Source: Gammaproteobacteria bacterium (ex Lamellibrachia satsuma)
Lineage (GTDB): Bacteria; Pseudomonadota; Gammaproteobacteria; Chromatiales; Chromatiaceae
Length of the DNA stretch: 64,000 nt
Direction of reading: 5' to 3'
NCBI GenBank assembly: GCA_019623805.1
Contig: CP053680.1
Span: forward strand, 744,001 to 808,000
A model generated the notes under the pieces. It was given only the letters and a program-made list of their open reading frames with translations. It had not been told where the DNA came from and did no database searches. Below are positions 28,877-38,299 of this stretch, piece by piece. Within the stretch, counting starts at the first letter, position 1; every line of letters starts with the position of its first letter. The position numbers and the translations under genes are program-made.

Positions 28877-29287
28877 GGAATATTTTTCCTATATAAAACA
28901 AGAAGTAAAATCGTTTCAACATTACGCCATGTGAATAACTGTAAAGTTTTTCGACGACAAAACCTGCGTTTATGCAAACAAAAAATAGAGAGTACTTAGA
29001 TTGATATGAAGATTACTGCTGATCTGCAAACGGGAGTACGTACCCCGGAGCATTCACTGGGAGATGAAAAATAATCAACTAACCATCTGATTTAAATTGA
29101 AATTATTAATCGACAGATTCTTTTTAGCGTTTTCAACGCACTGAAGTCGAACGAGATGCCGGTGTGCAGAAGAACACCACTCCCTCTCTATCAACGTGAG
29201 ATCAATGAATGGATTTCTGATGAAACCAGGCTGTAAAGATGTGTAAAAAAGACCGACAACTTTAAATCGCCTTAGCTCTCTGCATGA
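28877..29287. other. Intergenic region upstream of the PEP-CTERM gene
   Basis: A 411-bp A+T-rich stretch with no gene on either strand. It is where an activator-binding enhancer for the sigma-54 promoter would be expected, but no clear paired operator was recognised. Confidence 0.4.
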
Positions 29288-29791
29288 TCAAACCCCGGCA
29301 ACTTCGCGCAGGTATTGGAAGAGTTTACGAAAAGCAGCCGGAGGCTTCTCTCTCTCCCGTTCTTTTTTCACTGCCTGGATCAACTGCCGCAGGTGTTGAC
29401 GGTCAGCTGCGGGATATTCGGCCAAAAACTCGCCAAAGACACTGCTGTCACCCGCAATCAGTCGATCGCGCCAACGTTCGAGATTATGGAATCGCGCCAC
29501 ACCCGCCTGGTGTCTGTTATCGATCTCATCGATCACCCGCTCGATAGCATCGAGATCCTCGTGGCGTAGCAGCTTACCCAGCCGCCGCATGTGACGACGG
29601 CGGGCAATATGAGATTTGATGCGTTTGGCTTCTTCCAACCCATCCAGCAAAACCAGACTCAGAGGCATCCGGTCCAACTCTTTTTTGGAGAGCAGAGTCA
29701 AGCGTTCGCCCAACTTCTGCAGCGCCAGCATCTCCCGTTTGATCTCGCTCTTGCTGGGGCCGAGATCCTCTTCCTCATCAAAATCGTTCAT
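29288..29791 (-). CDS. darP: Ribosome biogenesis factor DarP (YjgA)
   Basis: DarP/YjgA (DUF615) associates with late 50S ribosomal precursors. The 167-residue product shows the family signatures KSEIKREMLALQKLGERL, RMPLSLVLLDGLEEAKRI, RRRHMRRLGKLLRHED and FGEFLAEYPAADRQHLRQL, in the expected order and length. Its start overlaps the stop of recJ by 4 bp (ATGA, 29788-29791), so the two are translationally coupled on the minus strand. Confidence 0.93.
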   Translation of the reverse strand: MNDFDEEEDLGPSKSEIKREMLALQKLGERLTLLSKKELDRMPLSLVLLDGLEEAKRIKSHIARRRHMRRLGKLLRHEDLDAIERVIDEIDNRHQAGVARFHNLERWRDRLIAGDSSVFGEFLAEYPAADRQHLRQLIQAVKKEREREKPPAAFRKLFQYLREVAGV

Positions 29792-31509
29792 CTCGTTAAT
29801 TGGATATACTCCACTATCAGCTGGGGCGTTATCTGTCCCCGGTATTCGTTGACATCGAGCCGATACGCCAGCCGCACCTGCCCGGGCAATTCCCCCAGGT
29901 CCGCCTGATTGAAGGCGATAGCATCCAGACTCTCACGTCCACCCATGGGAGCAAGACGCAGTTTCAGATGGCGTTCTCCAACCACACGCTGCTGCCGCAC
30001 CTGAAAGGTTCCATCGAAGGTCGGCTCCGGAAAGCCCTGTCCCCAGGGACCGGCGACCCTGAGTTGCTGCGCAAGATCCAGATTGAAATCCGTCACATCA
30101 AGCTCTCCGTCCGAAATCACCTCCCCCACCAGCCTGGAAGGATCCAACAAAGCTGCCGCTTCATGTTCGAAGGCCGCTTTGAAGCGTGGCAGATTTTCCT
30201 GTTTCAGGCTCAGGCCCGCAGCCATGGCATGTCCACCAAAGCGATCGAGCAGGCCTGGATCGGCGGCTGCGATACGGTCGAGCAGATCACGGATATGCAG
30301 ACCGGGCACTGAACGGGCCGAGCCTTTCAACATACCCTCACCGCCATCGGCAAAGGCGATCACCGGCCGATGATACTGCTCCTTGATACGGGAGGCCAGA
30401 ATGCCTATCACCCCCTGATGCCATTCAGAACGGAAGAGACAAAGTCCTGTGGGCAGTTCGCCCTCGGTGGAAAGATGGAGCTGTTCCAGCGCCTGCAGCG
30501 CCTGTTCCTTCATCTCCTGCTCGATCTCGCGGCGGGTCTTGTTGAGCTGATCCAGTTCGACAGCCATTTGTCGGGCCAGATTGTGATCGTTGGTGAGCAT
30601 ACACTCGATGCCCTGCCCCATATCTTCGAGGCGGCCTGCGGCGTTGAGACGGGGTCCCACGGCAAAGCCCATATCGGATGCCACTACACGATGCAGGGAA
30701 CGGCCGGCAAGCTCCAGCAGCGTCTGGATGCCCGGGCGGCAGCGACCGGCGCGGATGCGCCGCAACCCCTGCTCCACCAGGATGCGGTTGTTACGATCCA
30801 GAGGCACCAGATCCGCCACCGTACCCAGCGCAACCAGATCGAGCCACTCGGCCATGTTCGGTTCGGGCAGCCCCTTTGTTTTGAACCAATCCACTCCCCG
30901 CAGACGACTGCGCAAAGCAGCCATCACATAGAAGATGACACCCACACCCGCAAGATTCTTACTGCCAAAACCGTCACCCGGCTGGTTGGGATTGACGATA
31001 GCGGCAGCGTCTGGCAACACTTTACCCGGCAGATGATGATCGGTTACCAATACCGGAATACCCAGTTCCGCCGCCCGTGCGACACCTTTCAGGCTGGAGA
31101 TTCCATTATCCACGGTGACAATCAGATCCGGCGACCTTTCAGCCGCCAGCTCGACAATTTCCGGCGTCAGGCCGTAGCCGTATTCGAACCGGTTTGGCAC
31201 CAGATATGAGAGCCGCTGCCCGCCAAACGCTTGCAGCGCCAGCAGGGAGAGCGCAGTACTGGTAGCACCGTCGGCATCGTAATCACCCACGACGAGAATG
31301 TGTCCACCCTTTTCCAGCTGCAGATGCAACAGCTCGACAGCCGCATCCACCCCGAGAAGAGGAGCCATCGGCAGCAGCCGATCCAGACCCTGTTCAAGAT
31401 CCACATCCGTGGCCAAACCTCTCGCCTGATAGACCCGGCGCAAGACAGGATGAATGTTGGCGGACAGATTACTGCTTTGGGAGACGGTGGGGCGACGAAT
31501 GATCTTCAC
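29788..31509 (-). CDS. recJ: Single-stranded-DNA-specific exonuclease RecJ
   Basis: RecJ is the 5'-3' single-strand exonuclease of recombination and mismatch repair. The 573-residue product has DHH-family motif I VVGDYDADGATST (with its aspartates), motif III VTDHHLPG, AAIVNPNQPG and the DHHA1 region with FGGHAMAAGL. The GTG at 31509 is chosen because it leads straight into IIRRPTV and gives a length close to the 577 residues of E. coli RecJ; the extra 27 in-frame codons upstream look unlike the family. It diverges from batD. Confidence 0.95.
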   Translation of the reverse strand: MKIIRRPTVSQSSNLSANIHPVLRRVYQARGLATDVDLEQGLDRLLPMAPLLGVDAAVELLHLQLEKGGHILVVGDYDADGATSTALSLLALQAFGGQRLSYLVPNRFEYGYGLTPEIVELAAERSPDLIVTVDNGISSLKGVARAAELGIPVLVTDHHLPGKVLPDAAAIVNPNQPGDGFGSKNLAGVGVIFYVMAALRSRLRGVDWFKTKGLPEPNMAEWLDLVALGTVADLVPLDRNNRILVEQGLRRIRAGRCRPGIQTLLELAGRSLHRVVASDMGFAVGPRLNAAGRLEDMGQGIECMLTNDHNLARQMAVELDQLNKTRREIEQEMKEQALQALEQLHLSTEGELPTGLCLFRSEWHQGVIGILASRIKEQYHRPVIAFADGGEGMLKGSARSVPGLHIRDLLDRIAAADPGLLDRFGGHAMAAGLSLKQENLPRFKAAFEHEAAALLDPSRLVGEVISDGELDVTDFNLDLAQQLRVAGPWGQGFPEPTFDGTFQVRQQRVVGERHLKLRLAPMGGRESLDAIAFNQADLGELPGQVRLAYRLDVNEYRGQITPQLIVEYIQLTR

Positions 31510-31687
31510 GGTGTAGAATAGTAGACGGAGAGAACGATAAGTATAAGTGAGAGAGGCGCATGGAGTCATCGTTATCGAACTCCGAACCACATTCCTGGTC
31601 TGAAAAACAAGAGCGGGAGTATGTTAAGCGCCGATGCACACTGCAAGACGCCTCTCCTGCGAATCATCAACCAACACCTTTGAAATC

Positions 31688-33451
31688 ATGATGCAGTTTC
31701 CATCGTTTCTCAGATACCCGCTATATCGATTTGTCATTCTCACCCTGTTGCTGCTGGCAGGCAGTTCGAGCGCCTTGGGTGAAGTAAGCGCACGTCTCTC
31801 CCGATCCGCCATCTCGGCGGACGAGACCGTCTCACTCACTATTCAGATTAAAGGGGAGAACGAAGCAAAACCCAATCTCTCCGTACTCGACACCCAGTTC
31901 GAGATCCTGGGGCGTTCCCAGCAGCAGAGTATCAGTGTGATCAACGGCAATGTATCACGCAGCCGTGGACTCAATCTAACCTTGCTGCCGAAAACCACCG
32001 GCAATCTGGAGATACCGCCGATTCCCGTCGGCAAGGAAGCCACGGCACCACTAAGACTCCAGGTAAACGAGGGAATGGGTGAGAGCAACGGCGTCCCTGG
32101 TTCCGATGTCTTTATCGAATTGGAGCTGAGTGAAACCAGCGCCTATCTGCAGCAGGAGATCGTCCTGACCCTGCGGCTCTTTATGGGAGAGGGGGTGCGG
32201 GGTGAACAGCTCTCCGATCCAAAATCCAACCTGCCGGACACCGTCATCCAGCGTATCTCGGAAACCCAGTACAAGACCCAACGCGCCGGAGAGAACTATC
32301 AGGTAGTAGAGCGGCGTTATGCAGTCTTCGCCTATCAAAGCGGTCAACTGAAACTCGATGGCGTGCGTTTCTCAGGACGCGGTGGCGGACGTGGCGGTTC
32401 CATCTATGATCTGCTCAACAGTCCGTTTGGCAACCAGAAGGTGGATCGGCACATCTATCGCGCCGTCTCTGATGCGGTGAACATCGATATCAAACCGATC
32501 CCGGCGAACTTCAATGCCCGGCACTGGTTACCGGCGAGGAATCTGCAGCTTGTCGAGACAGGTTTGACCCAGAATAACCAGCAGATCGCAGGTAAACCCC
32601 TGACCCGTACTATCATGCTCTTTGCCGACGGACTGACATCTGCTCAACTACCCGCCATCGATATGAGTCTGCCGGAAGGCGTTAAGCAGTACCCCGACAG
32701 ACCGGAGATGAAAGACAACCTTTCCGGCGCAGGCATCACTGGCAGTCGCCAGAACAAAGTGACATTGGTGGCAGCGAACCCCGGTGACTACGAACTGCCG
32801 GCCATCGAGGTCCCCTGGTGGAACACCGAGACAGACCGGATGGAGACCGCCCGTCTGCCTGCTCGCAATATCGAGGTTCTGGGGGGCACTGCTTTAGTCC
32901 CACCGCCACTCTCCAAACGGAGTGGATCCTCAACGACAGCAGGTGAAACAACACCTGCAGCCGCCAACCTGCCGGTCGCTTCAGAGTCGACCGACAACCC
33001 GTTGACCCACTGGCTCATTTGGGTACTGGCGCTAGGCTGGATCACCACCCTGGTGGTATGGCGCATGAGTCGTCACCGATCAAAACAACAGGCTGCAGTA
33101 CCCGCCGCAATCGACCCGGCAGAAGCCGTACGGCGTCAGTCGATCGAGCAGGCTATCGAAACACTGGAGGGCGCTTACCATGAGCAGGACCGGGATGCTG
33201 CAAGGGATGCCTGGCTGAGATGGGGGGAGCTGCGCTGGCCGGAGAAGGCACCAGGCAATCTCAATCGGTTGTCACACCGCTGTCCCAAACGGGTTGCGGA
33301 GGCGATTCTCGCGCTGGATCTTACCTTTTACAGCCAGGACGAGCGTAGCAATTGGGTCAAGTTCGATCCCAGCGTTTTACGCAAGAAGAGCGTCCTCTCA
33401 ACAAACATGATACGAGAACAGCAGACAGCCCTTACGCCGCTGAACCCCTGA
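31688..33451 (+). CDS. batD: BatD-family membrane protein
   Basis: A 587-residue envelope protein of the BatD (oxygen/aerotolerance) family. It has a signal peptide (about residues 1-32), a large periplasmic beta-rich region beginning ARLSRSAISADETVSLTIQIKGE, a repeat of that domain type in the middle, and one membrane span near residue 450 (WLIWVLALGWITTLVVW) before a helical cytoplasmic tail. A second ATG at 31691 is equally possible. BatD is usually encoded with MoxR, BatA and BatB; here it stands alone, divergent from recJ. Confidence 0.82.
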   Translation: MMQFPSFLRYPLYRFVILTLLLLAGSSSALGEVSARLSRSAISADETVSLTIQIKGENEAKPNLSVLDTQFEILGRSQQQSISVINGNVSRSRGLNLTLLPKTTGNLEIPPIPVGKEATAPLRLQVNEGMGESNGVPGSDVFIELELSETSAYLQQEIVLTLRLFMGEGVRGEQLSDPKSNLPDTVIQRISETQYKTQRAGENYQVVERRYAVFAYQSGQLKLDGVRFSGRGGGRGGSIYDLLNSPFGNQKVDRHIYRAVSDAVNIDIKPIPANFNARHWLPARNLQLVETGLTQNNQQIAGKPLTRTIMLFADGLTSAQLPAIDMSLPEGVKQYPDRPEMKDNLSGAGITGSRQNKVTLVAANPGDYELPAIEVPWWNTETDRMETARLPARNIEVLGGTALVPPPLSKRSGSSTTAGETTPAAANLPVASESTDNPLTHWLIWVLALGWITTLVVWRMSRHRSKQQAAVPAAIDPAEAVRRQSIEQAIETLEGAYHEQDRDAARDAWLRWGELRWPEKAPGNLNRLSHRCPKRVAEAILALDLTFYSQDERSNWVKFDPSVLRKKSVLSTNMIREQQTALTPLNP

Positions 33452-33462
33452 GAAGATGGAAA

Positions 33463-33801
33463 CTACTCTTCCTCCCAACCGCCGTAATCGAAGGTGATCT
33501 CATCTCCGGTGTTGATGTCTCTGAGTGCAAAGAGGTCGAAACCGTCAAATTCTGCATTACCCTCATCTTCGTGGTTCAGGTAACGCAGCAGGTTGCGGCC
33601 GCTGCGGCCCACCGGTTCCTCGCCCTCTTCAAATACCCACAGTACATAGGTGCCGTCCCGCTTGGCAGTAGGACCTTCATAGGTGCCTATCTGCTGACCT
33701 TCGTTGATATCTACCTTGGCGAAAAGCCCAGTACCGTGAATAGTTGAGGGTGCCTTAAAGACCAGGTTACCCAGTCGTGGTTGTTTTTTCCTGCCAGCCA
33801 T
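33463..33801 (-). CDS. SET-domain protein
   Basis: A 112-residue protein that is almost entirely a SET domain. It has IHGTGLFAKVDINEGQQIGTYEG (SET-N), RNLLRYLNHEDEGNAEF (the RxxNH-like cofactor site, here with a preceding leucine-rich turn) and GDEITFDYG (the ELxxDY-like motif). SET proteins are usually lysine methyltransferases, but bacterial targets are mostly unknown. The start at 33801 was chosen as the first Met before the SET core; its first 35 bases overlap the end of the small upstream gene, suggesting coupled translation. It converges with batD. Confidence 0.8.
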   Translation of the reverse strand: MAGRKKQPRLGNLVFKAPSTIHGTGLFAKVDINEGQQIGTYEGPTAKRDGTYVLWVFEEGEEPVGRSGRNLLRYLNHEDEGNAEFDGFDLFALRDINTGDEITFDYGGWEEE

Positions 33802-34009
33802 CTGATTCTCTCTCGATTGGACAAGCATCACCGTAAACTGCCATGATTGCTTCAAGCTCTCTGCGTACGGCTTTGCGTGCAACTTCATCCAGATCACGGA
33901 TCTCCGGTAACACCACGCCCTGGGTCAGCAGTTTGATCTCCTCGCGCACGGCAACACACCCCTTCAGGCAGAGTTGCTCCACACAATCATCGATCTGCTG
34001 TCGCCCCAT
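33767..34009 (-). CDS. Small conserved-looking cysteine-containing protein
   Basis: An 80-residue protein with MGRQQIDDCVEQLCLKGC at the N-terminus (three cysteines), a helical middle (EVARKAVRRELEAIMAVYG) and a polar tail. I do not recognise a named family. The even spacing of the cysteines, the clean ATG start and the 35-bp overlap with the SET-domain gene suggest a real gene paired with it. It might be a small metal-binding or regulatory protein, which is a guess. Confidence 0.6.
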   Translation of the reverse strand: MGRQQIDDCVEQLCLKGCVAVREEIKLLTQGVVLPEIRDLDEVARKAVRRELEAIMAVYGDACPIERESDGWQEKTTTTG

Positions 34010-34160
34010 GTTCAGGTACCGTTAAGCCGCTACTGACGAGAATTATACCGAATCCCGTTCCAATACGCCTGAAATTCGGGAACAATAGTGCCGACTCACC
34101 CTCTAAAAATGTTGAATAACCCAAATTTACTCAATAACTCCAAATATCAAAGGTAAAACA

Positions 34161-34781
34161 ATGCCCTGGATCAGAAGTCTGTTTTTTGTTTTTGCACTGC
34201 TCATGCTTCAAACCGTTTCCGCAGAATGGGGCGAGGGATGGGATCCAATTGAGCCACCGGTCCCCACTGCCGCACCTGAGGGCAAAATCGAGGTGGTGGA
34301 GTTCTTCTGGTATGGCTGCCCCCACTGCTACACCCTCGACCCGCTGATGGAGGAGTGGGTGGTCAAAAAACCGGACAACGTTGTGTTCAGGCATGTTCCC
34401 GCGCCGCTGAATCCAAGCTGGACAGTTCACTCGCAGTTCTTCTACGCTGCCGAGGCGCTGGGCGTGGTGGACAAGCTGCATGTACCCCTGTTTAAAGCCC
34501 TTCACGACAAGCACCGCGAACTGTTCGACAAACAGTCACTTATCGACTTTGCCGTAGAGCATGGCGTCGACCGCAAGAATTTTACCGAGGCCTGGAACTC
34601 ATTCGGCGTCTTCGTAAAGGTTCAGCAGGCACGTAAACTCTCCCAACGCTTTCAGCTGGATGGCGTTCCCGCTGTGGGTATCAACGGTAAATACAAAACC
34701 AGCGCCACCCTTGCCGGCAGCTATCCGAAGATGTTCCAAGTAGTCGATGAACTGGTGAAACAGGAGTCCCAGCCCAAGTAA
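34161..34781 (+). CDS. dsbA: Thiol:disulfide interchange protein DsbA
   Basis: A 206-residue periplasmic oxidase that forms disulfide bonds in exported proteins. It has a signal peptide (residues 1-21, ending VSA), the thioredoxin-fold strand IEVVEFFWYGCPHC with the CPHC active site at residues 53-56, a helical insertion, and the cis-proline loop in LDGVPAVGIN. Length and motifs match DsbA. It stands alone between the minus-strand SET and GST genes, with no terminator recognised downstream. Confidence 0.93.
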   Translation: MPWIRSLFFVFALLMLQTVSAEWGEGWDPIEPPVPTAAPEGKIEVVEFFWYGCPHCYTLDPLMEEWVVKKPDNVVFRHVPAPLNPSWTVHSQFFYAAEALGVVDKLHVPLFKALHDKHRELFDKQSLIDFAVEHGVDRKNFTEAWNSFGVFVKVQQARKLSQRFQLDGVPAVGINGKYKTSATLAGSYPKMFQVVDELVKQESQPK

Positions 34782-34826
34782 TGTGTCATACGGATAATTA
34801 GAGTCCGTCAAAAAGCACAGCTATTA

Positions 34827-34898
34827 CCATGAAGGACGCGAAGGTGAAAAATTGATCAACAACGATTTTTCTTCGTGTCCTTTGTGTTCTTCGTGGTA
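34827..34898. repeat. Imperfect inverted repeat downstream of dsbA
   Basis: ACCATGAAGGACGCGAAG (34827-34844) is inverted as CTTCGTGTCC plus TTTGTGTTCTTCGTGGT (34872-34898), the second arm carrying about nine extra bases. It is a non-coding dispersed-repeat type and lies between the convergent dsbA and GST genes. Confidence 0.55.
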
Positions 34899-34921
34899 AG
34901 TCATGGGTTTTAGGGCTGACG

Positions 34922-35581
34922 CTAAACCCCGGCCTGCTGCATCAGCCAGGATCCCTTGGCGGAAAAAAATGCGATATAACGTACCCGAAAATCATCCACG
35001 AGCGACCCTTTCACTGAGGGTCTTGCCAACAGACGATCACTCCATGATTGCAATGGCTGTGGCTGTAGCCCTGCCAACTCAACCCTGATTTCCGCAAGCA
35101 GTTTCTGGCGCATAAATAGCGGTGCATAAGCCGCATCCAGCAGAGAGAACACCCCATCTCCATCAAACACGCCAGCATCAAGGGGCGCCAGCAGGCGTTT
35201 CAGCTGTCGTTCCAGATGTGCCTGCCGTTCTTGAAAAGTGGTTTCATCTTTCGCCAACACCAGTTCCATCTGATCAACCAGCAATCCGGAACCGAATTCA
35301 ATCCATGCCTTGTGCTGTGCCCGCTGCAGTGGATCCATAGGGTGCAGGCGAGGCTGAAACACCTCGTCCAGGTAGTCGAGAATGACCGAAGATTCAAACA
35401 GAACCTGATCCTCCACCTCCAAAAGAGGCACTTTTCCCAGCGGGGAAATTACCTGAAACCACTCGGGGGGATGGGCCAGGTCGATATAGGTCACCTCATA
35501 TTCGACCGATTTCTCCCTGAGCGCGATAACTGCCCGCTGAACATAGGGACAAAGTACAAAACTGACCAACTTGATCATCAT
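34922..35581 (-). CDS. Glutathione S-transferase family protein
   Basis: A 219-residue two-domain protein: an N-terminal thioredoxin-like domain (KLVSFVLCPYVQRAVIALREK, with LGKVPLLEVEDQVLFESSVILDYLDE as the glutathione-binding cis-proline and SNAIL-like ES-V region) and a C-terminal helical domain from about residue 88. The N-terminal CPY resembles the omega/SspA-type groups. Its substrate is not readable. It is a single gene, with a 371-bp gap to the next gene upstream. Confidence 0.85.
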   Translation of the reverse strand: MMIKLVSFVLCPYVQRAVIALREKSVEYEVTYIDLAHPPEWFQVISPLGKVPLLEVEDQVLFESSVILDYLDEVFQPRLHPMDPLQRAQHKAWIEFGSGLLVDQMELVLAKDETTFQERQAHLERQLKRLLAPLDAGVFDGDGVFSLLDAAYAPLFMRQKLLAEIRVELAGLQPQPLQSWSDRLLARPSVKGSLVDDFRVRYIAFFSAKGSWLMQQAGV

Positions 35582-35952
35582 AGGAAAACCCCTGCATTCT
35601 CTGCTGACAAAATTCGGTAACCACGATCATCAAGGCCGCTTGGCAAAAGATCACAAAAACCGGACTCAGACGCAAAAAAACCCTTACAATCAAACTCCTA
35701 CTATAGTATCTTTTAGTGATATCACACTCTAAAATCGCTAAAGGAAGTGTTAAAGTGGGCGATATACAGACAACAGTGCGCTAATCTGCTACTGAAGTGA
35801 GACAACTTCGCGGAAGTCGCAGTGTCTGAAGATTGAGATTGATCATTCTGTCGTAAATAGGAATTACGGCATAATCAGGCGTTAAATTCGCGATAGTTGG
35901 ACATGGAGCGCTGACATCCGTCGCTTCACCCTCTGAATCAGTACGGTCGACA
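35582..35952. other. 371-bp intergenic region between divergent genes
   Basis: No gene is supported. The stretch around 35700-35760 is A+T-rich with TATAGT-like and GTGATATCAC-like (palindromic) sequences that could serve promoters of the flanking divergent genes. Confidence 0.35.
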
Positions 35953-37788
35953 ATGGCAACAGTAAGCCGCTTTGGTTTCCGTATTCCCGAACAGGTTCCG
36001 CCTAAAGGGAAGGCCCTCTTTTTGAGTGCAAAAGAGGTCAAGGCCTGGACCGATAGACTGCCTGTTGCCAGTGTTGGCGAAACCTCCCGCCAAGTTTTCA
36101 AAGCGCTCGTAGAGTTCAACCGCTCCCTTGTCGCAGGAAAAAACCGCCTGTTTAGCATTGAGGGATTTCGGGAACCGGTCAACTACATCAGCGAAAATCT
36201 TGCCAAACACTTTATCGACGCAGGACTCCCCCTCTCCGAAAAATCCCATAAAATCGCGATATTAAGCCGCGAGCTCGCCAACGAACTTGCAACTGCCTAT
36301 AAATGTGTCGTTGAAGATCTGCTGCGGGAATCGCCCGAGAAGGTGGATCGAAAACTGCTGGCCATCTCCATCCATCGCGGCATCAACTACCTCTCTGGTG
36401 TGCTGGTACAGTCTGCTCTGATCTATGACACCTACCCTCACCACACCTGGAAAGAACTGCACACGCTTCATCGACTGGCACAAAAATACAAGGTAAACAA
36501 CCTTACCGTCAGGGATGACTTGGAGCAGCGCATCAAAACCTCTACCATCGACGAGGTCTATCGGCGCATTCTGCTCTATTCCCTGGCATCTCCCTACAAG
36601 ATGCGGCAGCGGGATAACCTTACGGTATATCGGAATCTGCTGGAGTGGAATCATTTTACCAAGCTCTATTCACAGCAGGAAGCGCCCACAGAGGCCGTTT
36701 TCACCGTACAGCAGGACAGTGACTATCCGCCGTCTCACGAATCCCTGGTCGGGCAAACCAACGAAAAACATCGTTTGAGACTCGATACACGTGAACTCAT
36801 CGACAAACTTCGGGAGCAGTTTGACGATACATCCGCTCCTGCTAAAGAGGGTGCCCCGCTAGTAGGTACCGAACAGATAAATAAGAATTTACTGAGGCAA
36901 CTGATTCAGCTATGGACAACGATTCCACAGCGCGAATTCGTACGCACCAAACTCAATTTCGAGTTACGGGTAGCCGTCGGGCTATCAGATATCTACCATT
37001 TGACCAAGTCACCCGGAACACCTCCCGAGAGCAGCGTCGAGGCACGTCTGCAGGAAGATATGGACTGGATGGGCCAGCAGCCCACCAGAGGTAAACTAAA
37101 CGAAAACAGGTTGGATGCCGACTCTTCTTTCACCCTTATACCCATTGAGCCGAGCAACGACATACGAAGAAGCGGCTTTGAAGATTTTGGCCCCGGTTCA
37201 CGGGACGAATCTGAACCGGAGCCTACGGTTCCCATCTGGGGCAATGGCCGTGACAATGACAGCAGCGCGCAAACCCATACCTTTCGTACCCTCAATGAAA
37301 GTGCAGGGGGGTACTGTATCGCATGGCAAGGCGCTCGCACGCCCGCAATCAAGGTGGGTGAGTTGATCGGCATCCAGTCAGCCTCCGCCAACGGTCAGTT
37401 TGGAGTCGGCATCGTACGCTGGATCCGGAACACGCAAAAAAATTCATTGCAGGTTGGACTGCAGATGATTGCACCCAATGCCGTGGCGGTGGAAGCACAA
37501 AGGGAGAATCTCCCGAATGCCCTGACCCACGAATGCCTGCTATTACCGGAGGTTGGCACGTCGGGTCAACCCGCCAGTTTTATCGGCCCATCCTACCCAT
37601 TCAATGTGGGTAACAAAATGAAGCTGGATGACGGCAGCAATAATCGCAAGATCAAGCTGAAACGGTTACTCGAGACAACCGGCACCATCTCCCAGTTTCA
37701 GTTCAGTTACCTTGACCAGGTCGACCAGTCGGCCGAAGGGAGTAGTGACGAGGACTCAGATTTCGACAATATCTGGTCCATCATCTGA
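35953..37788 (+). CDS. Large cytoplasmic protein with C-terminal PilZ-like domain
   Basis: A 611-residue soluble protein with no signal or membrane segment. Residues 1-300 are helical and the middle (about 370-440) is low-complexity. The C-terminal part (about 435-600) is beta-rich and contains NESAGG at 448-453, which fits the PilZ (D/N)xSxxG motif, followed by YCIAWQG, KVGELIGI and FGVGIVRWIRN. This supports a PilZ-like fold and possible c-di-GMP binding, but no clear upstream RxxxR partner was found. I would call it a conserved gammaproteobacterial protein of unknown output. Confidence 0.6.
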   Translation: MATVSRFGFRIPEQVPPKGKALFLSAKEVKAWTDRLPVASVGETSRQVFKALVEFNRSLVAGKNRLFSIEGFREPVNYISENLAKHFIDAGLPLSEKSHKIAILSRELANELATAYKCVVEDLLRESPEKVDRKLLAISIHRGINYLSGVLVQSALIYDTYPHHTWKELHTLHRLAQKYKVNNLTVRDDLEQRIKTSTIDEVYRRILLYSLASPYKMRQRDNLTVYRNLLEWNHFTKLYSQQEAPTEAVFTVQQDSDYPPSHESLVGQTNEKHRLRLDTRELIDKLREQFDDTSAPAKEGAPLVGTEQINKNLLRQLIQLWTTIPQREFVRTKLNFELRVAVGLSDIYHLTKSPGTPPESSVEARLQEDMDWMGQQPTRGKLNENRLDADSSFTLIPIEPSNDIRRSGFEDFGPGSRDESEPEPTVPIWGNGRDNDSSAQTHTFRTLNESAGGYCIAWQGARTPAIKVGELIGIQSASANGQFGVGIVRWIRNTQKNSLQVGLQMIAPNAVAVEAQRENLPNALTHECLLLPEVGTSGQPASFIGPSYPFNVGNKMKLDDGSNNRKIKLKRLLETTGTISQFQFSYLDQVDQSAEGSSDEDSDFDNIWSII

Positions 37789-37864
37789 AGAACTTCACAG
37801 GGGCCGGGGCGACAGGACACTCAGTGCAGTGATACCCCATCTATCCAGACTCCGACCTCCACCT

Positions 37865-38299
37865 TTAAAACCCAGCCTTTTTGTACCAGCGCTGCGCCTC
37901 TTCCGGGTCCTTTTCGACACCCCGCCCCTCCGTATACAACATACCCAACGTAGTTTGGGAACCTGCCAGCCCCTGATCGGCTGCTTTGCGGAACCACACC
38001 GCCGCCTTGGCGGGATTCTTTTCCACACACTCTCCCTCGAGATACATAAAACCAAGCCCATGTTGCGCCATGGGATGCCCGCTCTCTGCCGCAGACTTCA
38101 TGTACTTGTATGCCATCAACGCGTTGACGACCATCCCCAAACCGCCTTGGGCCATGATCGCCATACGATACTGGGCTTCGTAATTGCCGGCGTGGGCCAG
38201 CGGTGACAATATCTCCGATGCACGGGCAAAGTACTTCGCTTCGAATGCGGCGATGCCGCTGCTCAGTTCCATATCGAAATTATCGCTTGCATCGCTCAT
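37865..38299 (-). CDS. SEL1-repeat protein
   Basis: A 144-residue protein of three to four SEL1-type (TPR-like) repeats, for example HPMAQHGLGFMYLEGECVEKNPAKAAVWFRKAADQG and AGSQTTLGMLYTEGRGVEKDPEEAQRWYKKA. No signal peptide is seen. Such proteins act as protein-binding adaptors. Its start overlaps the stop of the preceding thioesterase-like gene by 4 bp, so they form an operon. Confidence 0.85.
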   Translation of the reverse strand: MSDASDNFDMELSSGIAAFEAKYFARASEILSPLAHAGNYEAQYRMAIMAQGGLGMVVNALMAYKYMKSAAESGHPMAQHGLGFMYLEGECVEKNPAKAAVWFRKAADQGLAGSQTTLGMLYTEGRGVEKDPEEAQRWYKKAGF

